A program made the translations under genes and the position numbers. Shown here in pieces: positions 14,476 to 26,400 of a stretch of DNA of 64,000 nucleotides; within the stretch, counting starts at the first letter, position 1, and each line of letters opens with the position of its first letter. The notes beneath the pieces were generated by a model. It was not told where the DNA came from. It did not search any database and was given only the letters and a program-made list of their open reading frames with translations. This DNA comes from Piezodorus guildinii (taxonomy: Eukaryota > Arthropoda > Insecta > Hemiptera > Pentatomidae). Location: the NCBI GenBank assembly GCA_023052935.1, contig CM041292.1:171554900-171618899 (forward strand), read 5' to 3'.

Positions 14476-17400
14476 CATGTATATAACTTATATAGTTCTT
14501 AAATAAATAATATAGGAATATAGCAATTATATATGATTTGTAAGAAGTTATTTGTGAAAGATGTAAGTTTTTTTTAATTATTATTTTAAGAAATTATTTA
14601 TTTTTAAGTATCTTTTTTTGTTTTATTTATTTTTTGTTGACCCCTACCTCTCCTTTGCAGGCTACATGGGGTTGTGGTCAGTCCAGCTCGAAAAAGATAA
14701 GTTGCATAAAACTGAAATTTCACATTTTAGAAGCCTATATGCCTCAGATGTTATAGCAATTATTTCAATGATATAAGCAAAACAGAAGAGCCACTTTATG
14801 CCAGGCATTTGAACCTTTTTACAATTAATGGATGTAACAATTTCATTAAAAATGCTATATTGATGTAAAATTTAATGGAGTTTAATTTGATTTAGGTTTC
14901 ATTTTAATTAAAACAGTCTGACAGGCATAAATTTTAAATTTTCTTCTTCTAAATTACCTTTAATTGTGTATCTTCGGAAAAATTAATCATTCATACGTTA
15001 GCATTGATAAGAAAAATATTATTTTCAACAAACAAAAATATTCTATTTAGATAATTTTTTTCTGAACATAATAATAGTAATATACAATAGATGTATAATA
15101 TACTGTTGGAAAGCAAAATATTTCAGAAAAAATGTTATCTTATACACAAATTTGTTTTTCCTTCCGTGATATACCTGTTGCAGACTGCACCACTAACAAA
15201 ACTGCGCCCATCTTTGTTAGAGGCAAACAATGTCATAATTCGAAGATGCCTAAAGGCTATCATAGGATTACCAGCCAACTCCTGCTCTTCTATGCTGTAC
15301 TTGCCACGACGATACAGGGGTCTTGGGCTTCTACATTGTCTGTGGGAAGCTCCTCTTCAGCAATGGGCGATTTCTTAAAGACTGGCCGGAGTAACAGATG
15401 CCCTGTTTCAAAACATTTTCAACTTAACGGAGTGTACTGAACTACTGCAGATTGAAGGAAATGCTATGGAGGCCCCTCCCACGTTAAAGAAAGTGAGACA
15501 GTTCTTGAGAGAAAAGTCTTTTGAGGAGTGGAGCCAGTGTAAGTGGCAGGGTATGGCGTGGTCCATTTTAAAGCCAGCCCGAGCGTCAACAGGTTTATGT
15601 TCGATCAAAAGATTTTAACAGGATCAGAGTGGACCAACACACTCAAATTGAACATAAGCTTCGTGGAGTCCCTGGATCAAGATGCCAGAGTAACGAAGCT
15701 GTTGGACCCCTCTGCAACAGATGCGGTCGAGAGTTAGAAACCCCTTCACATGTGTTGGAAAAATGTCCACATAATATGCTTCTCGTTACCCGCCGGCACA
15801 ACTATATAAAGAAAGAAGTAGCAGAACTTTTGGAAGTGAAAAAGTACAAATGTTTTCAGAAAGTTTTTTGCCTTCATACAGATGGGTCGACAAGATTTGT
15901 GGATATCTTGGAATTTAGCACCACAAAAAATGAAGCACTGGTAGTGGGATCCCACTATCAGATATGAAACAAATGACGAGAAACAAGGCAAAAGGATTCA
16001 AGAGGAGAAAGAAAACATTTATACAAAATGTATTCCATACCTGAAGGAAAAATTTCGTCAGGAGTTCGGCAAAAGAGAATTTACAGTTGTGGGACTTTCG
16101 TTCGGAATCAGTGAGACCATCCCAGTAGCCACTAGATCATTTTTGGAGAATTATGGAGCCAAAAAAAATCAGTTGCAAAACATGGCGGAGACCATTGGAC
16201 TCACTAGGAATCCTGCATCACCACATATATTGAGGCTAGTATGGATTTTCATGTCCATGATCAATTTCGAAATCAATAAAGTCTATGTATTTCCTATTGG
16301 GCAGAATATCCCTCTATCTTTTTTCTTTGAAATTGTCTTCAGGATTGATCCGGTGTGCTGTGTACTCATAGCAACTCAGCGAAGCTGGGCAGCAGATCCA
16401 AATGGGAATTTCCTCACGCACCGGATTTTTACCCCATTATTTTAATGGAACATCTTAAATAGTACTTTAAACAACAAAGAGAATTCACATTTTCATCACA
16501 AATATTTTACTAATATAACAAACAGCATTACTTCTGTGTTTCATTTTAAAATAAAAAAATGGTTTTATACCTAAAAACATTTCTCCTAAAGTATCATCAA
16601 TGTTAGATAAACATTCAACCAATTCTTGTCTTCTCTCTTCAGATTCAGTTACCATATCTTTAGGGATTTCGTCTTCACGGATAATTTCTCTGTAACAAAG
16701 ATATAACATTAAAATAAGCATGGTAATTTTACTTTCACTTACCTATACATATTAAATATATATTAAGGGAAAGTATTGTGATACTTAAAAATACATGTTT
16801 TAGGGTTTCTGAGTCCAAATGACCAAGTCCTGCAAGAAGCTGTGAGTGTGGTAAATTTAACGCAAAAACAAAAAGTTTTATGAAAGTGGAATTTCATATT
16901 TAAGACAACTATAGGCCCAAGATGTTACAGCAGTATTTTCATCAAAATCAGCTAATCTAGCTAAAGAAGCAGTTTACACCATGTATTTTGCACCGTTTTA
17001 TGATTTTATTAAAAATAACTCTAACAATTTTGATTAAACTGTTATATTGATGTAAAATTTAATGGGCTTTAATAACATGTAGATTTCATTCTGATTGAAA
17101 TAGTCTGACAGAGCTTAAATGGCAATTTTTTTAATTTTCTTCCTATCCAGTACCTTTAATTTTTTACATTACAAATTATCTTTAGAAAGTAGTAAAAGGT
17201 AATATAAAGTGACGAATAAGGCACAAACTTATCACTGATTATTTTATATAACAATTTAATATAGTTATATTATTTAATCTAAACTTAAATTAATTTTAAT
17301 AGCCAAGGTAAGTGAAAGTCGTGGGTTGCCCGCACCAGATTTTTTCATTTAAAAAATATGTTACCAGAAGCAGCAAAAGAAGGGATATTTGAAAAATCAT

Positions 17401-20400
17401 ATCAGCATTTAAAATGAATTTAGCTAATATATTTTTTTGCTAAAGAAAATAAAACTTATAAACACTGCAAATTATTACAGAATTTTTTGTTATTTCTGAT
17501 TAAATAGATATGATGAGGGAGGTATTGTAATGTAATTTAATTTATAGAGATGGACAGATAGATTTTTCTTCATTTAATTTTATTATATCCTAACTAAAAG
17601 ATCAATTCTTAAATTTTGAGAAGAAGGAGTGATTATTTTTTGTTTTATTTCCACTGAATATAATGACACTGTACCAAAGCTACTCAGGGAGGGCAGGAAT
17701 ACTAACTATTATATCTATAATTAAATATACTGTAATTATCTATAATTCCTTAGAATACAATTACGGGGTCTTTATCTATATTTACAAAAGCTATGAGCTA
17801 CCTAGTAAATACAATGCATAAATAAATAATTTTAGGCAGATCCATACTATACATTGGAGCATTACTATTTTTAATGTATTAACCATTTTTAAGGTACTGT
17901 ACACCATTAGAGCCTCTCATGGGATATCAACCCACTCTCTGATGGTGGGGCTGCCACCTCCAAGCCTCCGGTCCTGCTCCCCCTCTGGAGCGGCTACCTA
18001 AGGAAGGTGCCCTAGGGTGTGTACTGGTTATGACCTTTGTCTATGGTGTGGGGGTGAATACAGTTTACTGTATTAGTGTACTGTATGCGTGTGTGTACTG
18101 TTTCCCCAACCTGGAGGTCCAGTAGCTGTCTGCAGTACTAGAACCGGGCGAGGGGTCACCACTTCCCTACGCCCACACTGTAACTACCTAAGAACTGAAC
18201 TTAGCTCATCTCTTGTTAACAAGACATTGCTATCAGTGCAGGAAATAACATACTACTTATTCATGTACATATTAAAATACACTTTAAAAACATAATTGTA
18301 TATACTAACCCATAATCTCCTTCAAAATATAGAGCTTTTCTATCAATCAGGTTTATTACACCTTTACAATCATTTTCCAGACCAATTGGTAATTGTAGAA
18401 AAGCTGCATTATGTCCCAATTTACTCCTAGAAATAAGAAATAAATTCAAATGAAACCCTTATCATTTTATTTTAAAATAACTAATCAAATCTACCTTAAC
18501 AAATAGGTATATAATAAAACCTATAAAATACTTTTAAGATAACTATAATAATAAAAGAAAATAGTTTTCGATTAACTTGTTTCTCACAGAACCAGCCAAT
18601 CTTCGAATATGGCTCCTCTTAGTAGTCACTTTAGTTTTGATACTATCAAGAATGCTTTACCATTCCCAAGAAAGATGAGGGCTTCTTATGCCATAAGCCA
18701 TTCCATTGTTTTCAGTTTAATTTTTTTATTAAATGCACCAAAATTCTTTCTACTGATGCAAATGGTACTCCCCTTTTGTTGAAATATGTATTGAAATTAA
18801 TGGATATGAATTGGTCATATAGTTAAAAACTTAATTTCTTTCATTCGAAGAACAGAGCTAGTACACCAAAATCTAAACAAATTCTTGAGATTAATCTGGT
18901 TCTAAAATTAAAGTCAAGGTTAACGGGAGAGCTAATTAAAGTGGGATGAAAAACAAAACTACTATAATCTATTTCGAGAAGGAATTAAGCTTAATATAAT
19001 TGGTGCATTGTAGTTCTGTATGATTATGCTTTCTAGTCTTTACATCTGAGGGTTGTTTTGTTAGGATGATAACAATCCAAGAAATGTGGTCAATGACACA
19101 GAAACTGTTCTACTGAAGTGAATATATACTTTTATGTTTTCAAGAAAAATCCACAGCCCTGATGATTTAATAGATTAAATCAATGACCTTTAAATACTTT
19201 CTGCCAATATAATAATATGAAATTTAGCCTAAAATAAATATTTGACTATCAATTTGATTAGGGGCTGTAAAAATATTTCATTTTTTTTCAAGAAGGTTCA
19301 TATTTTTTTACAGTAACCTATATATTAGTCATTTCTCTTTCTATAGTCACAGATATCCTAGAAATATACATCAGCTTGAATAAACATACTTAAAAAAAAA
19401 AAAAAAAAAAAATGTTATATCAAATTCACTTACTTTATTTGAGAAAGGACCCTGCTTGGATTAGCCCCAAGACGATCTAACTTATTAATGAATGCTAGAC
19501 AAGGAACATTGTATCTTTTCATCTGCCGATTGACAGTGAGGGACTGACTTTGAACTCCACCTACTGCGCATAAAACAAGAATAGCACCATCTAGAACCCT
19601 AAGAGCTCGCTCAACTTCAACTGTAAAATCTACATGACCTGAAAAAAGAGATTACACTTTTTTATAATAAATAAATTATTTGAGAATAACAACGATAATT
19701 AATAAAAAATTGTCATATAACTTACAGAAATAAAAAAAAAAAGTGTTTTTAGGCAATATAACAAATTATAAATAGACAAGCATATGATAAAGAGACGATG
19801 AATGTTTTCTTGAAATTCATTTAAATTGGTAAAAGTTGTTCACTCAGTACAGATAGATAATTTTTCAGTAGAAATAAGAGAAGAATTATTTACTTTATAT
19901 AAAATGAAACCAGCGATCAAAATATGTAAGTGGAAGGATAAAACAATGAATTAATGATTAATGGCTTTAGTATAGAGAGGTTAATGGCAGAGTGGTTTTT
20001 TGAACTAACACCTACAATATTTTAAGTCAATAGCTGATTATTTGTAGGTTAATTATCAGTGATGTGAATTATCTGAAATGGCATGAATCAAAAAATATTT
20101 TTAAATAAGCAAACCAAGGAACAAAACTATATCTTGAGTTTTAAAATAAGTTCATAGCATTTTTTAATGGTTGTTTCAACTTGAGATTCTTGTAAATATT
20201 CTTAATCAACTATATATGGCCCATTTTGATATATTACATCTTGCCATCTTTCAGGTAACTTTTTAATTACTTCATCATCATTTCATTTCATTCATGGTTA
20301 AAGGACGACCAGAGCACTTTGTGTCTTTCAAGTTAAAATTTCCGGTTCTGAACCAAGCAAACCAGTTTCTCATAAGGCATCATCGCCGTACACACAGCAA

Positions 20401-23400
20401 ATTTTCTCAACTGTGCAGCAGATTTTCTTTTTCAGAAATAAAAAAATCATTAAATGATGAAAATGAAATTTTTTTTCTCTTCCATTTCGAGCAAGCAAAA
20501 TACCACTTAAAGATAAGGAATCTCGGTTGAAACTGAAGCATAAAAGTACCTTTACTAATTTTTTTTTTTTGAATATATAAACATTAATGGAGAATTAAAC
20601 ATGATTTTATGAATACAGAGGGGATTAAATTGAAATATTGAAAAACACAATGAACTTATTTTACAACGCAATACTTAAGTTAATATTATATTAAAAAGTT
20701 TGAACAAAGGTGCATGTTGTTCATAAAATATCTTCTAAAAAGAAGGTAATTTTGAAAATTCCAAAAAAGTTGAAAATTGAACGAAGTAACAGTGAAAGAA
20801 TAGAGCAGAACATTGTTATACTTAAGACATATAAGTAATGTTTGCATTGGCATCAAAAATTTCATTAGCTATGAGAAAAAAAGTTATCTCACTATATATA
20901 ATCATAATTTGTTTTTGATAACTTTAAAGACTTTATAATTAATTGTATGTCATTTTTTTTTTTTTTTTTTTTATCTGTTAGTTACTGCACTTTTAGGAAT
21001 TGACTATACAGTAATCATAAATTGTATTCTAGAACATATTATGAAGTAGAATAAGGGACATATTTATTTAGAAGTAAAATACACTGATAGCTTGGGTAAT
21101 AACTTTTACCAATTTAATCACAAATGAAATCTTTTACAATCAGTTAAATATACTCTTAATTACAAGACAATAAAACTAAAGAAATAACTCCTCGGAACTT
21201 TAATAAATAATGTTTTACATTAGATTTAGGACACTTGTTCCTTTGAACTGGACGATATTGAAAGAAACAAATTAGGCACTAACTATCAGACACAGAGCCT
21301 CTTAGACCAAGCACTGATTAGTTTTCAGAATTATTTCTTTATCTAGCCTAGCAACTCAAATGTCTGATCAACTTACATGATATTATGACAGGCATTATGT
21401 TCATCATATAATCACACTTATCTTTATATATAAAAATGAAACGCATTTTCCCTTGGTCATCGCATCATACGCGAATGGCTTGACCGATTTCTCTAATTAT
21501 TTTTTAGTTATGTTTTTACCAGTCAGGAGAAAGATCTTATGGAAGAAAAAAGTTACTTTGGTAGTTACTCTTAGTTTTTTTTTTAAATATTTTAAAGGTA
21601 ATAATAATCTATCTATCTCTATCTATACATATAAAAATGAATTGCCTTTTCCCTTGGCCAATCGCCCCACACCGATTTTTCTAATTTTTTTTTTTTTTTT
21701 TTTTTTTTATGTTTATATTAGTCAGGAGAAGGATCTTTTGAAAGAAAAAAAGATAAATGTTATTTGGGTGAATAGGTTTTTACTTATATATTTTTTTTCT
21801 TCTTTTAATTTCCTAAGGTAATCTCATTATCTATAAATATAAAAATGAATCCCCCTTTTCCTTGTTCATCACATCACATGACTGATTTTGCTAAGTCATA
21901 GTTCAGACAGAACATCGTCTGTCGGGTCAGCTAGTATTATATAAATATCAATAATAACATATTACATAAGCTATAAAAAAATTTAAATATATATCTTACA
22001 GGATATATTTTCAAGCATTACATTAAATCTGACAACCTGGAACGAAATCGAACATTAGATTTGGAAATTGGAACATTAAAATACTGACGGGAAAGGAGGT
22101 CGAACTTGTGGAAGAAATGAAAAGGTGAAAGTGGACATTCTGGGAATCAGTGAAGTGAAAAAGAAAGGAAGCGGAGAATATAGACTCGAAGATGATTATG
22201 TTTTGATTTATTTGGGTGTTCCTAAAGAAAATTTTGCAAAGGAAGGAGAGGGTATTGTCATGACTCCCGCAGTGTTAATGAAACTGGAAGATTGGGAACC
22301 AGTATCTTCACGCATCATAGTGACTAATCTCCAATTGAGTGTAGGGAAAACATCCCTCATCCAAGTATATGCACCCACTGAAGACACTGCAATATTAGAA
22401 AAGGAAATGTTCTACGCCAATCTGCAAAGAACTCTTAATAAATGTAGAGATGAAGGAAGGTATGGAATCGTGACTGGTGATTTCAATGCCAGGACCGGCT
22501 GTGATAATAGGACTAGGTGTCATTGGACTTTATGGAGGTGAGAGGGCAAAGAACGAGAATGGTCAATGGCTTATCGATTTTTGGGTGGACAATCATATGC
22601 TAATTGGGAATTCTTTTTACCCACACAAAAAAATTCATAAAATAACCTTCTCACATCTTGATAGGAACAGTGTGATAGATTACTTTGTCTATGATGCCGA
22701 CGATATAAGACGATACTTCACGGATATAAAAGTAATCAGAGGGGCAGAGATAGACACAGATCATCTTCTCCTCGTAGCTGATACCAAGATATTAAGAGAC
22801 AACAACTGGCCATGTATAAAAACATACAAAGCGATAAAAGTGCGTGAGCTTGACAACCCAGAGAAGAGAGTCCAATATACTACTCTACTGGAGGAAAGAA
22901 TCAGGAGACAGGACTTTTCGGGAGGTGTAAAGGAACAATGGAGCAATCTAAAGACATGCATATTGAATGTCGCTAAAGATTTTCTGTGGCATTGAAAAGG
23001 TCGGAGGGAGAAAAAAGCATACCAAATGGTGGAGTGATACCATTAGGGAAATAGTTAAGAGAAAAAAATTAGCATGGAAAGTATATCTCCGAGATAAAAT
23101 ACATGATAACCTAATTGAATTCCCCCGTCTAAGAAATGAGGCTAAAACAGCAATACGTTCAGCAAAAAGGCAAAAGTCTTGATGGAAACCACCGAGAAAA
23201 TACCAAACGGTTTTGGCAGACAATAAAGTTCCTGAAAGGAAAACACAAAAAACCAATGCGGAATATAAAGGATGAAATTGGCAACGTAATGACTGCCCCA
23301 GATGATATCTTAGAATGGTGGAGACGCCACTACCAAGATCTCTTCTCTGAAGAATATGGTACACCAGTGCTGCATGCACAACCTGCAACACAGGAGAATC

Positions 23401-26400
23401 TAGAGCCCATAGAAGAAGACGAGGTGGAATATGCTCTCGAAAAGATAAAAATAAATAAAGCAGCAGAGAGAGATGGAATTTCACCTGAATTCCTGAAATT
23501 TGGTGATGAAGAGCTCAAAAAAGCACCCCAAGGACTATTCTAAACTGTATGGGATAACGAGATAATTCCTTTAGATTGGGAATATAGCGCTATAGTCCCC
23601 ATACATAAGAAAGGCTCCTCAACCATATGCGAGAATTATAAACCAATTAGCTTGCTGTCCGTAGCCTATAAAATGTACACCTCTATCCTTGAGCGAAGAT
23701 TGAGAAGTATTGTGGAAAGTCAACTCGAAGAGGAGCAGGCAGGCTTCCATCCGGAAAGACAGACCCAGGACCATATTTTTGTGCTTCGAAACATTTCTGA
23801 AAGGTATGGGACAGAAATAGAAGTATCTATGGCTTTCCTGGATCTCAAAGCTGCATTTGATTCTGTGGCTAGATATGAAATATGGAATGCTCTTGCTGCA
23901 AAGAAAGTACCATCAGATTTGAAACAGGCAATTCAATCCATGTACAGAAATGCAAAGGGAGTAGTCAGAATCAATGGTATGGAATCCAAATCATTTCCTC
24001 TTGATAGAGGAGTCAGACAGGGGGACAGCCTTAGCCCTCGTCTATTGGTGATTCTGATGGACGAGATCCATAAAGTCTGCAAGCAAAGAATGGCATGGAC
24101 TGAAATAGGAAAATGGAAAATGCTGACAGTTCTGGTGAAATGCCTCCTATATGCCGATGATATTGTTCTATTAGCGGACACAAAAGAAAAACTGCAACAA
24201 GCTCTGGTGGAATGGGAGGCAGAATTATTGCGTAAGGGAATGTCCATCAATGACTCCAAAAGTAAGATTCTAGTTCTCTCATGGAATGAAGAAGAAAATG
24301 TTGAAATGGTATGCAATAGGAAGATCCTACAAGTGGTAAACGAATTCAACTACCTGGGAACCATTATAGACAGGTCTGGCAGAATTGACCAAGAGATAGT
24401 AAATAGGATCAATAAAGCGAACCAGGTGTACTGCCAGATCAACAATAGTATAATAGGACACCGTGAAGTAGGGTAGATGTTAAGATGCACACCTATAAAG
24501 CCATTTACCTACCAGTCCTTACATATGGAGGCGAGAGCTGGGTGATGCTCGACAAGCATATCAGCCGAATCACTGCTACAGAAATGAAATTTTTATGTAG
24601 AGCAGCGGGAAAGACAAGGCGAGACTGTGTCCGGAATAATAGGATCAGAGAGCAACTCGAGGTACTACCATTGAAGACAATAATAGAAAACAGGCAATTA
24701 ATTGTTTGGGCATGTTTGCTGTATGGACGAAGTAAGGGAACCCAGAAGGACAATGGAAGCCAGACCTACAGATAGAAGACCACGTGGCCGACGTAGAATT
24801 TCCTATCAGGATATGGTCCAGAGGATTGGAAGTAACAGGGGCAAGACCCTTGTAGAAATGAAACGACTCAGCGAAGACCGGGATAACTGGTAGCGCTGGA
24901 TCGAGGCCCCTCTACTCCATTACTGGCTCGAAGAGGAAGAGAAAGAAGAAGAACATCATATCTAGCGTAAAGCTGGAAGGATCTTGGTCCTGTATCTCAC
25001 AATTGCTCAAATAGCTTCATTAATCAAATTGAAAAGGGATCACTTGTAGCTGGGTGGCTAGCGTAACAGCCTCCCATGTCAAAGGTCACGGGTTCAAACC
25101 CGCAGGTGGTCCTAGGATTTTTTAATGGGAGTAAAAAATCCTTAGTTATGCCGTCCTTCGGAGGGGACGTTAAAAGGTGGTCCTGAGCCTGTGCGATGTC
25201 AGGTACTCGTTAAAGTTCCCAATCCTAATAAAACCTGGATAGGCAAAATTTAGGACTCCCACTGTAGTATTGTCCGATTAGCCATAGTAGCATAAAGTGA
25301 CGTTAAATAAATAAAAAAAAAAAAAAAATCAAATTGAATTGGGATTTTAGTCAAAATTGCCAAATTTTTTTTTTTCAGTTGGTGAGACATGTCTTGGAGC
25401 AACTAGTTCTTCCATCATGACAACGCGCTGACCCACACCGCCTTCTCTGTAATGCAGTTTTTGACCAAAAACGGCATGACACAGATAGTCCACCCCCCCT
25501 ATCCACCGGATTAAGCCCCCTGTGATTTCTTTTAGATCACCAGACTCAAAAAAGACATGAAAGGAAAGCCCTTGATCGCACGGTATGGTTGCCAAAGATT
25601 CCATTGATGATACTTAAAAGAGTAGGGTCATCACTCCCTATGCCTATTTTTTTGAGTAACCACCAGTTGGCTGATGGGTCTCTAATTCCCTGGAGAAAGT
25701 TATGTGATGAATCCCCATTTAATTTCACGCTCAAAAAGTCCTCCTGGGACTCACAACCTTAGGTGTGGTAGACGAGCACACTAGCCACACAACCTATTAC
25801 ATGATAAATAGTTGCTTTAATAAATACCATCTGTTCAGGGACTTCATTAACAGTGAACTGACTTTAAACATCTTCTTAGTCACCAAAATGCTTAAGAAGT
25901 TATATTCATCTATGGAAAAAATGTATTTTATTTACTGGGTATAGGTCTATTTTTTCACTGAAAAAGAGGGTTTGGCATATATTCAGTAAAAACTGTTTAC
26001 ATAAGTGACATAAGATAAATCTCCTTCCTCAAACTCGTCATCAGGTCTCTTCACACCTGCTCTATTTTTATTCCTTCAAAACTTCTTTGGGAGTTCTTAA
26101 ACACTTCTTCTCTATCCTCTATGAGAAAATGTTTAACCCAAATATATATGCAATTCTGGCACTAACCAAATCAAAATAAACAGATTAATATTCATTAAAG
26201 TAATTTATTTTCCCTAGGATTAATATCTTGACTTTGAGTAAGTTAACAATGTCCCCACATAGATCATACATCTTATTTTTCATAATAGAGAAGTTATCTT
26301 CCATTATTTTTTGACCCCTTCTATAAAGTAATTGATTTATAACTAGTATCTTAATCTTTTCTGACTGAGATTATTTAACGGTAATTTATGTGTATAATGG

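Noticed and set aside
21453..21821. 122-codon frame rich in Phe and Leu
   Set aside because: It spans poly(T) tracts inside the Helitron-like repeat. The hydrophobic composition comes from T-rich DNA.
22948..23484. 178-codon minus-strand frame
   Set aside because: It is the antisense shadow of the RTE-like LINE coding region.
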